Below are positions 49,904 through 57,910 of a DNA stretch of 64,000 bases, piece by piece. Under the pieces are notes generated by a model. It had not been told where the DNA came from, made no database searches, and worked only from the letters and a program-made list of their open reading frames with translations. The stretch lies in NCBI RefSeq assembly GCF_042682045.1, contig NZ_JBHUGS010000005.1, positions 434,001 to 498,000 on the forward strand. Direction: 5' to 3'. How positions within the stretch are numbered: position 1 is the first letter of the stretch; each line of letters opens with the position of its first letter. This stretch comes from Sphingomonas_R arantia. Its GTDB lineage: Bacteria > Pseudomonadota > Alphaproteobacteria > Sphingomonadales > Sphingomonadaceae. Position numbers and translations under genes: made by a program.

Positions 49904-51510
49904 CCCGTAACGCCGCCCTCCTGCCGTTCGCCGTCCTGCTGCTTGGCGGATGCAGCCTCGAACCGCGCTACGAACGCACCACCCCGCCGGTCACCACCAG
50001 CTGGCCGCTCGGCGACGCCTATCTGCGCCGGACCGAGGCGACACTGCCGACTCTGTCCTACACCGACATCTTCCGCGATCCGAAGCTGCAGACGGTCATC
50101 GCCCAGGCGCTCATCAACAACCGCGACCTGCGCATCGCGGCCGGCAACGTCGCGTCGGCCCGCGCACTCTACCGCGTCGAACGGTCGTCGCTCTTCCCGC
50201 AGGTCAACGGCACCGGCCGGGTCCAGCTCGGCGACCAGGGCTCCAACGGCGCCGGCAACGTCAACACCGGTACGGGTAATGTCGGCACCGGAACCGGTGG
50301 CATCGGAACGGGGATCGACACCGGCACCGGGACCGGCGGTATCGGCACCGGGACCGGCGGCACCGGCACGGGCAACGGCGGGATCATCTCGACCGGCGGC
50401 GGCGGCGGGTTCTACGATCAATATTCGATCAACGTCGGCGTCAGCGCGTTCGAGGTCGATCTGTTCGGCCGCATCCGCTCGCAAAGCCGCGCCGCGCTCG
50501 CCACCTATTTCAGCACCGAGGCCGCCGCCCGCGCCACCCGCCTTTCGCTCGTCGCGGAAGTGGCAAGCGCCTACCTTACCTACGCGTCGGACCGCAGCCA
50601 GCTCGCGATCGCCCGCGCGACGGAGGCCAGCGCCGCGCGCTCGGTCACGCTCACCCGCGCCCGGCTGCAGGGCGGCATCGCGCCGCGCACCGACCTGCGC
50701 CAGGCCGAAACGGTCCTGCTCACCGCCCGCGCCGACACCGCGACGCTCACCACCTCGCTGGCGCAGGACGTCAACGCGCTCACCCTGCTCGTCGGTGCTC
50801 CGGTCGATCCCACGCTGCTCCCCGCCTCGATCGAAAGCGTCGACGGCCTGCTGGCGGAGATCCCGGCCGGGCTGAACTCCGACATCCTCCTGCGCCGCCC
50901 CGACGTCGTGCAGTCCGAGTTCGACCTGCGCGCCACCAACGCGCGGATCGGGGCCGCCCGCGCCGCCTTCTTCCCGACGATCAGCCTGACGAGCCTCGCC
51001 GGCCTCGCCAGCGGCGCGCTCGGTTCGCTGTTCAGCGGCGGCGCGTTCAACTGGAGCGCGTCGCCCACCGTCTCGCTGCCGATCTTCGACGGTGGCGCCA
51101 ACCGCGGCAACCTGGCCTATGCCCGCGCGCAGCAGCAGGTCGCGCTCGCCACCTACGAACAGACGATCCAGACCGCGTTCCGCGAAGTGTCCGACGCACT
51201 CGCCCGCCGCGGGACGATCGACCGCGAACTGGCCGCGCGGCGCGAGCTGACCGCCGCGGCGCAGGACAATTACTACCTCACCGAACGCTCCTATCGCGGC
51301 GGGATCGGCACTTTCCTCAACAGCCTCGACGCGCAACGCACGCTCTACAACGCGCAGCAGCAGCTCGTGACGACTCGCCTGACCCGCGCCGACAATCTCG
51401 TGACGCTCTACCGCGTGCTCGGCGGCGACGCGCAGATCGCGGGCGACCCCGCCGCCGCCGCCGTCATGCGCTCACCCGTCAGCGAAGCGGACCAGACCCC
51501 AACCCGCTGA
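49900..51510 (+). CDS. RND efflux outer-membrane channel (NodT/OprM family lipoprotein)
   Basis: A 536-residue TolC-like channel. The signal peptide ends in LLLGGCSLEPRYERT, so the mature protein is a lipoprotein, as OprM is. The two homologous halves of the alpha-barrel are visible (VIAQALINNRDLRIAAGNVASARALYR; and NSDILLRRPDVVQSEFDLRATNARIGAARAAFFP). Between residues 118 and 168 is a Gly/Thr-rich repeat not found in typical members; it falls between the strands ending FPQVNGTGRVQLG and starting YDQYSINVGVSAFEVDLFG, which is the place of the first surface loop. It overlaps the pump gene and has a 32-base tail overlap with the convergent DUF4345 gene. Confidence 0.94.
   Translation: MTRNAALLPFAVLLLGGCSLEPRYERTTPPVTTSWPLGDAYLRRTEATLPTLSYTDIFRDPKLQTVIAQALINNRDLRIAAGNVASARALYRVERSSLFPQVNGTGRVQLGDQGSNGAGNVNTGTGNVGTGTGGIGTGIDTGTGTGGIGTGTGGTGTGNGGIISTGGGGGFYDQYSINVGVSAFEVDLFGRIRSQSRAALATYFSTEAAARATRLSLVAEVASAYLTYASDRSQLAIARATEASAARSVTLTRARLQGGIAPRTDLRQAETVLLTARADTATLTTSLAQDVNALTLLVGAPVDPTLLPASIESVDGLLAEIPAGLNSDILLRRPDVVQSEFDLRATNARIGAARAAFFPTISLTSLAGLASGALGSLFSGGAFNWSASPTVSLPIFDGGANRGNLAYARAQQQVALATYEQTIQTAFREVSDALARRGTIDRELAARRELTAAAQDNYYLTERSYRGGIGTFLNSLDAQRTLYNAQQQLVTTRLTRADNLVTLYRVLGGDAQIAGDPAAAAVMRSPVSEADQTPTR
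50238..50410 (+). repeat. In-frame Gly/Thr-coding tandem repeat within the efflux channel gene
   Basis: Degenerate units of GGCACCGGNACCGG and GGCATCGGNACCGG code for GTG, GIGTG and GNGG blocks. The third-base differences between units show that the repeat is not freshly expanded. It is in frame and free of stops, and codes for about 50 residues in what should be an extracellular loop. Confidence 0.8.
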
Positions 51511-51901
51511 TCCGCGCCACCCGCGTCTGCCACAGCATCAGCAGCGGCACGACGCCCAGTTCCATGCACAACCCGAACAGATGCCCGTTCGACGGTACCC
51601 CCACCTCGACCAGCGACAGCAGCCGCGCCAGCCCGCCGAGCACGACCATCAGCCCGAGCATCCGGAAGATCGCCGTCCGCCGCTCGATCGCCGCAATCGC
51701 ATAGGCAAAGCCGAAGCCCAGCCCCAGAAAGATCCCCGACACATAGCGGAAATGGCTGTCCAGATCGGGCGGCACCGGGATCGGCGCGCCCTTCAGATAT
51801 ACGACACCACGCAGCACGCTCTCCCCACCGACGGTCAGCGGGACGAGGCACGCCAGCGCGGCCACCGCCTGCAACAGCCGGCGCTCGGTCGCAGGCGTCA
51901 T
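51479..51901 (-). CDS. DUF4345 family membrane protein
   Basis: A 140-residue protein with four hydrophobic spans (LLQAVAALACLVPLTVGGES; YVSGIFLGLGFGFAYAIAAI; IFRMLGLMVVLGGLARLLSL; LCMELGVVPLLMLWQTRVAR). The pattern ExxLRGVVY followed by DSHFRYVSGIFLGLG is that of DUF4345, a small integral membrane family of unknown function. The ATG at 51901 overlaps the stop of the upstream DUF2721 gene. Its 3' end overlaps the convergent efflux channel gene by 32 bases, so each 3' coding end is antisense to the other. Confidence 0.78.
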   Translation of the reverse strand: MTPATERRLLQAVAALACLVPLTVGGESVLRGVVYLKGAPIPVPPDLDSHFRYVSGIFLGLGFGFAYAIAAIERRTAIFRMLGLMVVLGGLARLLSLVEVGVPSNGHLFGLCMELGVVPLLMLWQTRVARISGLGSGPLR

Positions 51902-52380
51902 CGCCACCACCGCACGCCGCGGCCCTGGCCATGTTCGAGCAGTTCGTGGCGGATCTTGATGCTCTTCATCGACAGATGCACCTCGAACAGGAACATCGTC
52001 AGCCCGCCGATCAGCATCAGCATGGCGGCGGCAAATATGATCGCCATGGTATTGGAGAAGCCAAGCCCGACCAGCCGCGCCAGGAACAGTCCGGCGACCA
52101 CGCCGCAGATCAGCGCCGCGCTGGCGGTACAGAGCGAGATCGCCCGGCTTACCACCCGCATCCGCCGGTCGAGCAGCCGCAGTTCCCACACCTGCCGATC
52201 ATGATCCGCATGGCCGACCGGCGTGAAGCGCGTTTCGAGCGCACGCGCCCGGTCCACGACGCGCGCCAACCGCCCGACCATCACGTTCAGGAACGCGCCG
52301 ATCCCGGTCAGCAGGAAGACCGGTGCGGTCGCCATCTGGATCGTATGGGCGAGTTCCGCGGCGGCTGTTGGGACGATCAT
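51898..52380 (-). CDS. DUF2721 family membrane protein
   Basis: A 160-residue protein with three hydrophobic spans: TIQMATAPVFLLTGIGAFLNVM, ICGVVAGLFLARLVGLGF and AIIFAAAMLMLIGGLTMFLF. Between the first two is a charged segment, RLARVVDRARALETRF and LRLLDRRMRVVSRAI. This is the usual layout of DUF2721, whose function is unknown. It overlaps the DUF4345 gene by four bases, giving a two-gene membrane-protein operon. Confidence 0.8.
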   Translation of the reverse strand: MIVPTAAAELAHTIQMATAPVFLLTGIGAFLNVMVGRLARVVDRARALETRFTPVGHADHDRQVWELRLLDRRMRVVSRAISLCTASAALICGVVAGLFLARLVGLGFSNTMAIIFAAAMLMLIGGLTMFLFEVHLSMKSIKIRHELLEHGQGRGVRWWR

Positions 52381-52462
52381 AGATGTTGGGATGACGGGTC
52401 TGCCCGCGCCGCGTCAAGCGAAATGGGGTCGCATCGGCTTGCCGGATGCTGCGACTCGCAGT

Positions 52463-52687
52463 TCAGAGGACGGTGAGGACCACCGCGATCACCGCCAGCC
52501 AAAGGATGGCCGACACGACCATCGCGAACGCCAGTCCACGAAAGACTTTACTCGGGGCATCGCTGTAAGGTTCATCCTGTTCGACCTCGACACCGACTTC
52601 CCGGGCCAGGTCCTCGAACAAATTGCGCGATAGCTCTGTATGGCTCGCGTCGAATCCATCGCGAACGTTCGTTTCAGTCAACTTCAT
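52463..52687 (-). CDS. Small single-span membrane protein, paralogue 1
   Basis: A 74-residue protein of no family I know. The N-terminal 45 residues are acidic and soluble (NLFEDLAREVGVEVEQDEP); the C-terminus is one membrane span, APSKVFRGLAFAMVVSAILW followed by LAVIAVVLTVL. The span region aligns with the 54-residue protein encoded at 52905-53069: both have PS-x-x-F-x-GLA, then a Ser, then LW. It is a probable inner-membrane protein with the N-terminus in the cytoplasm. It shares a promoter arrangement with its paralogue. Confidence 0.7.
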   Translation of the reverse strand: MKLTETNVRDGFDASHTELSRNLFEDLAREVGVEVEQDEPYSDAPSKVFRGLAFAMVVSAILWLAVIAVVLTVL

Positions 52688-52727
52688 CAGGTACCTCGAA
52701 CGCCCCCCCGGACGGCCAATACTGATA

Positions 52728-52775
52728 AATATGCACTGAACTTCGTGGAGAGTTCAATCAGCTATTAGTCTGATT
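52728..52775 (-). promoter_or_regulatory. Promoter with inverted repeat, upstream of paralogue 1
   Basis: On the minus strand: AATCAG, eight bases, CTGATT (52775-52756), running into TTGAAC (-35-like, 52757-52752), 18 bases, CATATT (-10-like, 52733-52728). The same series, with the same 18-base spacing, precedes paralogue 2. Confidence 0.5.
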
Positions 52776-52904
52776 AAATGCCTGTTGGCTCACGATGCCG
52801 ATGGGCTGGGATCAAACGACGGAGGGTGTTCGGCAGGTCTACCCATTGTCCGGTGGGCGAAGCTGAAAAGAACGCGGCCGCATCGGCAGCGTCCGAATCG
52901 ACCG

Positions 52905-53069
52905 TCAGGCGTAGTGCAGGACCATCAAAATCAGCACGCTCCACAGGACGACCGAAAAAATTGTCGCCAGGGCAAGACCCTGGAACATGTCGCTCGGCCG
53001 GTCGCCCGCCGTCGTGCCGGAGGTACCAACACGAAAATCCGTCTGTGCCTGTGCCACGTTCACTCGCAT
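52905..53069 (-). CDS. Small single-span membrane protein, paralogue 2
   Basis: A 54-residue protein below usual gene-calling limits. It begins MRVNVAQAQTDFRVG (a GTG at 53063 is an alternative start, better spaced from GAGG) and ends in one span: GDRPSDMFQGLALATIFSVV followed by LWSVLILMVLHYA. Compare paralogue 1: PSKVFRGLAFAMVVSAILW. The shared pattern PS-x-x-F-x-GLA-x-A plus LW, the same strand, and the shared promoter elements indicate a tandem duplication followed by divergence of the soluble part. Function is unknown. Confidence 0.65.
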   Translation of the reverse strand: MRVNVAQAQTDFRVGTSGTTAGDRPSDMFQGLALATIFSVVLWSVLILMVLHYA

Positions 53070-53103
53070 CCTCTAAACGCCGTCTTTGCAGCGACTTGAA
53101 CGG

Positions 53104-53154
53104 CATATGGACATAAAACTGCAACGGGTTCAATCGGATAATAGTAGAATCCGA
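53104..53154 (-). promoter_or_regulatory. Promoter with inverted repeat, upstream of paralogue 2
   Basis: On the minus strand: TCGGAT, nine bases, ATCCGA (53154-53134), then TTGAAC (53133-53128), 18 bases, and CATATG (53109-53104). The -35-like and -10-like elements and their spacing are the same as for paralogue 1, and the inverted repeat is in the same place with different bases. Confidence 0.5.
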
Positions 53155-53324
53155 ACATTAGTTTTGGAGTGTGTCGCGAACGGCAAAACGCGTGGTCCGT
53201 CAATCGACCGGCCTGTCGCGCGCCATAACGAAACTGGCGGCCCGCCTTGCGATTAACGCCTTTCTAATACCCCCGGCGTAACCGCACACAGGACAAACGA
53301 ATTTGTTCCCGAGGGGGGAAGACA

Positions 53325-53582
53325 ATGTTGAAATTACTTCTGACAACAATCATGTTCGCGACACCGGCATTGGCGAACGCGATCCCGACAAAACCCGGTC
53401 ACCCGACCGTGGTCGGCATTTTCAGTACCGCGGAACTGAACAATCTCGCCCGGCTCGACGAAGCCGCACCGCCCGCCCGGCTGCGCCGCATGGAATACGA
53501 GATCGCCGACCTGCGCGATCAGGTGGGCCGCATGAAGCTGGAGCGCCTGATCGACACCGTCATCCGCCAGAAGCGCCGCTGA
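53325..53582 (+). CDS. Small exported helical protein
   Basis: An 85-residue protein with a signal peptide (MLKLLLTTIMFATPALA-NA). The mature part is short: a Pro-containing start (IPTKPGHPTVVGIFSTAEL) and then a long amphipathic helix rich in Arg, Leu and Glu (RLRRMEYEIADLRDQVGRMK) with heptad spacing, likely a coiled coil, ending in RQKRR. I do not recognise the family. GAGGGGGGAAG precedes the ATG. It is divergent from the small membrane paralogues and sits in a region with lower GC than its surroundings. Confidence 0.66.
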   Translation: MLKLLLTTIMFATPALANAIPTKPGHPTVVGIFSTAELNNLARLDEAAPPARLRRMEYEIADLRDQVGRMKLERLIDTVIRQKRR

Positions 53583-53770
53583 TCGACGACCTCGGCCGGC
53601 ATGACCGGCCGATCTGGGCCGGATCGAGACAGGTCCGGACCGCAGTTGCCTTCGCTCACCCATTTCCTGTTCGAAACTGTTGCTAAACTTGGACTCGAAA
53701 GCAGCATCGCGATCGGCCCGACGTCCGATCCACAGTCCGGAGTCGGCGCATCGCTGCGGGTCCGGCCACC

Positions 53771-55816
53771 TCACCCCGTCAAACGAGCGCCTTCCGCGGC
53801 CAACCGCCGCAACAACGGCGCAACCGCGACACCCTGCCGCTCCAGCCCCGCCACCACCGTGCCCAGCCCGATCATATCGGCCCAGAACATCGGCCCGCCC
53901 GTCCCGATCGGCCAGCCATAGCCGTTGATCCATACCACATCGATGTCGGACGCCCGCTGCGCCACGCCCTCCTCGACGATCCGCGCGCCCTCGTTCACCA
54001 TCGGGTACAGCAGCCGTTCCAGCATCTCCGCATCGTCGACCGCACGCTGCGCGGTCCCGCTCTTGGCGACGAAGCCTGCAATGATCGCCTCCGCGTCCGC
54101 CGACGGCGTGCCGCGCCGCTCGGCGTCATAATCGTAGAAGCCGCGCCCGTTCTTCTGCCCGCGCCGCCCCGCCTCGCACATCGCCTCGCGCAGCGTCGCG
54201 CCCTGCGACGTCGCGGCATCCCAACCCAGGTCGAGCCCGGCCAGGTCCGCCATCTGGAACGGCCCCATCGGAAATCCGAACGCGGTCAGCACGCGGTCCA
54301 CGTCCCACGGCCTGGCCCCTTCCAGCACCAGCCGGTTCGCCGCCTCCTGCCGCGGTTTAAGCATGCGGTTGCCGATGAACCCGTCGCACGTCCGAGCCAC
54401 CACCGCGATCTTGCCGATCCGCTTGGCCAGCGCCATCGCGGTCGCCAGCACGTCCGGTGCGGTCGCGGCACCACGCACGACCTCCAGCAACCGCATGATG
54501 TTGGCGGGCGAAAAGAAATGCAGCCCCAGCACCGCCTCCGGCCGCCCGGTCGCCGCCGCGATCGTATCGATATCGAGGTAGCTCGTATTGCTCGCCAGGA
54601 TCGCCCCCGGCCGCACGATCCGGTCCAGTTCGGCGAACAACGCCGTCTTGACCGCCAGATCCTCGAACACCGCCTCGATCACCAGATCGCTGTCGGGAAG
54701 CTCCGCCAGCGTCAGCGTCGGTCGCAACAACGCCATCGCCGCCCCCGCCGCGTCTTCCGTCATCCGCCCGGACTGGACGTTGCGCGCATAATTGCTGCCG
54801 ATCGTTGCGACGCCGCGGTCCAGCACCGCCTGCTCGCGCTCGACCAGCGTCACCGGGATCCCGGCGGACAGGAAGTTCATCGCGATCCCGCCGCCCATCG
54901 TGCCGGCGCCGACGATCCCGACCCGCTCGATCGCCCGCGGCACGACCGCCGCGTCCAGCCCGGCGATCTTCCCCGCCGCCCGCTCCGCAAAGAAATAATG
55001 GCGCTGCGCCTTCGATTCGTCCCCGGCAAGCAGGTCCTGGAACAACGCCCGCTCGCGCAGGAGGCCATCCGCGAACGGCAGCTCCACCGCCGCCTGCACC
55101 GCCGCGATGCATGCCTCCGGTGCGCGCAGCCCCTTCAGCAGCCGGCCATGCGCCTGCCGGAACCGGTCGAACACCGCCGGATCGCGCACCGCCTCCGCGA
55201 TCCGCTCGCCGCGCTCCGACGCCCGCGGCAACGGCTTCCCGACGATCTCGCGCGCAAAAGCGACCGCATCCGCCTCCAGCGCATCCGCCCCGACAACCCG
55301 ATCGACCAACCCGATCTCCGACGCCCGCCCGGCCGAAATCGGACTCCCGCCGACGATCATCGTCAGTGCCTCGCTCACCCCCACCAGCCGCGGCAGGCGC
55401 TGCGTCCCGCCCGCGCCGGGCAACAGCCCCAGCTGCACCTCCGGCAGCCCGAGCTTCGCGCCCTCCGCCGCGATCCGGTAATGGCACGCCAGCGCCACCT
55501 CCAGCCCGCCGCCCAGCGCCGTCCCGTGGATCGCCGCCACGATCGGCTTCGGGCTCCCCTCGATCACCTCGACCAGTTCGGGCAGCAGCGGGAACACCGG
55601 CGGCTGCCCGAACTCGGTGATGTCCGCACCCGCAAAGAATGTCCGCCCCGCGCAGCGCAGCACCATCGCGCGCACGTCCGCGTCCGCCGCGCCCTCCAGC
55701 ACCGCCGCCATCAGCCCGGTCCGCACCGCGGCGCTGAGCGCGTTGACCGGCGGGTTGTTCGACGTGATGACCAATATGTCGCCATCGCGGTGGGTCGTGA
55801 TCGGGGCAGTCGCCAT
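53771..55816 (-). CDS. Bifunctional enoyl-CoA hydratase / 3-hydroxyacyl-CoA dehydrogenase (FadJ/FadB-like)
   Basis: A 681-residue beta-oxidation enzyme. The N-terminal crotonase domain (about 1-190) has FFAGADITEFG and GTALGGGLEVALACHYRIA, where the oxyanion hole and catalytic Glu region are seen (PEVQLGLLPGAGGTQRLPRL). The NAD-binding 3-hydroxyacyl-CoA dehydrogenase domain starts at about residue 295 (RVGIVGAGTMGGGIAMNFL) and contains LGLHFFSPANIMRLLEVVRG. The C-terminal dehydrogenase domain follows (GFIGNRMLKPRQEAANRLV). Shorter than FadB (729); this fits the FadJ-like forms of alphaproteobacteria. It lies 12 bases after the class II aldolase gene in the same operon. Confidence 0.93.
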   Translation of the reverse strand: MATAPITTHRDGDILVITSNNPPVNALSAAVRTGLMAAVLEGAADADVRAMVLRCAGRTFFAGADITEFGQPPVFPLLPELVEVIEGSPKPIVAAIHGTALGGGLEVALACHYRIAAEGAKLGLPEVQLGLLPGAGGTQRLPRLVGVSEALTMIVGGSPISAGRASEIGLVDRVVGADALEADAVAFAREIVGKPLPRASERGERIAEAVRDPAVFDRFRQAHGRLLKGLRAPEACIAAVQAAVELPFADGLLRERALFQDLLAGDESKAQRHYFFAERAAGKIAGLDAAVVPRAIERVGIVGAGTMGGGIAMNFLSAGIPVTLVEREQAVLDRGVATIGSNYARNVQSGRMTEDAAGAAMALLRPTLTLAELPDSDLVIEAVFEDLAVKTALFAELDRIVRPGAILASNTSYLDIDTIAAATGRPEAVLGLHFFSPANIMRLLEVVRGAATAPDVLATAMALAKRIGKIAVVARTCDGFIGNRMLKPRQEAANRLVLEGARPWDVDRVLTAFGFPMGPFQMADLAGLDLGWDAATSQGATLREAMCEAGRRGQKNGRGFYDYDAERRGTPSADAEAIIAGFVAKSGTAQRAVDDAEMLERLLYPMVNEGARIVEEGVAQRASDIDVVWINGYGWPIGTGGPMFWADMIGLGTVVAGLERQGVAVAPLLRRLAAEGARLTG

Positions 55817-55828
55817 GAACGTCGTCTC

Positions 55829-56608
55829 CTAGTCGCGATACCCCGGATCGATCCGGTCCAGCTTGCGCAGCAGCGCCGGCCACGCAAGCATGTCCGCCAG
55901 CATCTGCATCCCCGGCCCGCTCGATTGCCCGCGCACCTTTTCGGGCGTGCCCTGCGGCGGGTTGAGCAGCGCGGCGCGCCCGGCGGACAGCATATGGACC
56001 TGCGCCTCGCACGCCCGTTCCAGGAAATACATCCGCAGGAACGCCTGCGCCACGCTCTCCCCCACCGTCAACGTCCCATGATTGCGCAGCAGCATGACGT
56101 GCCGCTGCCCCAGGTCCGCCACCAGCCGCTCGCGCTCCTCCAGCTCCGTCGCGATACCCTCATAGTCGTGATAGGCGATGTCGCTCCCCGCGATCATCGC
56201 GGTCTGCGTATGGGGCAGCAACCCCTCGTCCATCGCCGACACCGCCTGCCCGTACGGCGTATGGAGATGCAGCACCGCCGCCGCATCTTCGCGCCCCATG
56301 TGGATCGCCGAATGGATCACGAACCCCGCCGCGTTCACCATATACGGCGTCGCACCCACCGGCCGCCCGTTCGTGTCGATCTTGACCAGCGACGACGCGG
56401 TGATCTCCTCGAACATCAGCTGATACGGGTTGATCAGGAAATGGTGCTCCGGCCCCGGCACCCGCGCCGACAGATGCGTGAAGATCAGGTCGTCCCACCC
56501 GTACAGCGCCACCAGCCGATACGCCGCCGCCAGATCGACGCGGATCCGCCATTCCTCGGGCGAAACCTGCTCCTGAACGGAGGGGGTCTGCGTCGCTGCC
56601 GTCGCCAT
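55829..56608 (-). CDS. Class II aldolase/adducin family protein
   Basis: A 259-residue protein with the class II (zinc) aldolase/epimerase fold. The metal ligands are in VLHLHTPYGQAVSAM (His-x-His) and VMLLRNHGTLTVGESVAQAF (third His), and the N-terminal LIFTHLSARVPGPEHHFLINP binds phosphate or carboxylate in relatives. Substrate is unknown. Its pairing with a FadJ-like enzyme suggests a catabolic operon, but no specific pathway can be named. The ATG at 56608 has AAGG nine bases upstream and is preferred to in-frame ATGs at 56617 and 56659. Confidence 0.85.
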   Translation of the reverse strand: MATAATQTPSVQEQVSPEEWRIRVDLAAAYRLVALYGWDDLIFTHLSARVPGPEHHFLINPYQLMFEEITASSLVKIDTNGRPVGATPYMVNAAGFVIHSAIHMGREDAAAVLHLHTPYGQAVSAMDEGLLPHTQTAMIAGSDIAYHDYEGIATELEERERLVADLGQRHVMLLRNHGTLTVGESVAQAFLRMYFLERACEAQVHMLSAGRAALLNPPQGTPEKVRGQSSGPGMQMLADMLAWPALLRKLDRIDPGYRD

Positions 56609-56820
56609 ATGCTGCATCCTTCTCGCGGGCTTTGTTCTGACTCTCACGGTCCTTTCCAAGAAGGCTATGCCGCCCTGCCCAACCGCGCCAGTCCCCCGGA
56701 AGTCGCTTGCGGCTCCGAACCCTCAATGACGCAACGTCACCCTGGAAAAGAATTTTTTGGAGCACACCGGCCGACGCCAGCGGCCCGCGCTGCACCGTGC
56801 CGCACTCAAATCACCACAGC

Positions 56821-56870
56821 CCGTCCATCCCGGGCGAAGTCGAGGGAACCTTCGAGCGAAGCCAAGAAGC
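56821..56870. repeat. Dispersed repeat, family C
   Basis: CCGTCCATCCCGGGCGAAGT and CGAGCGAAGCCAAGAAG, one base-changed copy of the unit at 43196 and 62665. With the family B copy at 56917 it fills the 400-base space between the aldolase and racemase genes, where I see no gene. Confidence 0.75.
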
Positions 56871-56916
56871 CGACATCACCTCAAAGGCTTTCATAATTCA
56901 AGGATGCTGCCCCCAC

Positions 56917-56982
56917 CCCCGTTCGGTTCGAGCCTGTCGAGAACCCTGCGCGGAGTTCTCGACAAGCTCGAACCAAACGGGG
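56917..56982. repeat. Long inverted repeat, family B
   Basis: Arms CCCCGTTCGGTTCGAGCCTG... and ...AAGCTCGAACCAAACGGGG pair over about 28 bases around CCCTGCGCGG. It lies at the 3' end of the racemase gene. Confidence 0.82.
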
Positions 56983-57026
56983 TTGGGAATGGGAATTGGC
57001 ACAAAGCAGAGCTTTCCAACCAAACT

Positions 57027-57716
57027 CTACCCCAAAGCCAACTCCACAGCCGCGCGCGCATGCAACTCGGTCGTATCGAACAACGGCACCGCACTGTCCC
57101 CCGCCCCGACCAGCAGCATGATCTCGGTACAACCCAGCACGACCGCCTCCGCCCCGTCGGCCACCAGCCGCGCGATCACTTCGCGATACGCGTCGCGCGA
57201 AGCGTCCGACACCACCCCCACCACCAGCTCGCGGTAAATCACGTCATGCACCACCGCCCGGTCCGCCGCGCCCGGCACCAGCACCGCCAGCCCCTGCGCT
57301 TCCAGCCGCTCGCGGTAAAAGGCCTGCTCCATCGTGAACGCCGTCCCGATCAACCCGACGCGTGTGTATCCGGCAGCCAGGATCGCCGCCGCGGTCGGGT
57401 CCGCGATATGCAGCAACGGAATCGCCACCGCCGCCTCGATCGCCCCCGCCACACGGTGCATCGTGTTCGTGCACAGCACCACGAAGTCCGCCCCGCCGCG
57501 CTCCAGCCCGCGCGCCGCCCCCGCCATCATCTCCGCCAGCGCCGGCCAGTCGCCACGATGCTGCGCGGCCTCGACCTCGGCAAAATCGACCGACAGCATC
57601 AGGCACCGCGCGGAATGCGTGCCGCCCAGCCGCGCCCGCACCCGCTCGTTCAAGATCCGATAATAATGCGCCGAGCTTTCCCAGCTCATCCCACCGATCA
57701 GCCCAATGGTCTTCAT
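57027..57716 (-). CDS. Aspartate/glutamate racemase family protein
   Basis: A 229-residue two-domain racemase. The N-terminus MKTIGLIGGMSWESSAHYY is typical of the aspartate racemase (YgeA-like) subgroup. The catalytic cysteine pair is in FVVLCTNTMHRVA and VVLGCTEIMLL. These enzymes interconvert D- and L-amino acids; substrate range (Asp, Glu, homoserine) is not readable. Its ATG overlaps the stop of the small upstream gene, placing it last in a DsbD-SDR-small protein-racemase unit. Confidence 0.92.
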   Translation of the reverse strand: MKTIGLIGGMSWESSAHYYRILNERVRARLGGTHSARCLMLSVDFAEVEAAQHRGDWPALAEMMAGAARGLERGGADFVVLCTNTMHRVAGAIEAAVAIPLLHIADPTAAAILAAGYTRVGLIGTAFTMEQAFYRERLEAQGLAVLVPGAADRAVVHDVIYRELVVGVVSDASRDAYREVIARLVADGAEAVVLGCTEIMLLVGAGDSAVPLFDTTELHARAAVELALG

Positions 57717-57910
57717 GGCGCCGACACCCCATCCGCCTCGACCAGTGCATCACCGATCCAGGTCCCGATCACCCGCACGCGCTTCTCGACCCGGTCGACC
57801 GGCAACCGGTGCAGGTCGAGCCGCACCAGCCCGCCGCCGTCCTGCTGCAGCGCAAAGCCGCCGCCGTCGCGCACCAGCGTACCGGACAGGTCGGCGGCGT
57901 CGCCGATCAT
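57713..57910 (-). CDS. Small DUF5818-like protein
   Basis: A 65-residue protein with four-base overlaps at both ends (57907-57910 with the SDR gene and 57713-57716 with the racemase), strong evidence for a real translated gene. The sequence MIGDAADLSGTLVRDGGGFA, then LQQDGGGLVRLDLHRLPV and EKRVRVIGTWIGDALVEADG, reads as a small all-beta fold and resembles DUF5818 proteins of sphingomonads from memory. No cysteine or signal peptide is present. Function is unknown. Confidence 0.68.
   Translation of the reverse strand: MIGDAADLSGTLVRDGGGFALQQDGGGLVRLDLHRLPVDRVEKRVRVIGTWIGDALVEADGVSAP

Noticed and set aside
52774..53133. A 119-codon minus-strand frame overlapping paralogue 2
   Set aside because: It is a different frame over the same DNA; only the 54-residue frame shows a membrane span and similarity to paralogue 1.
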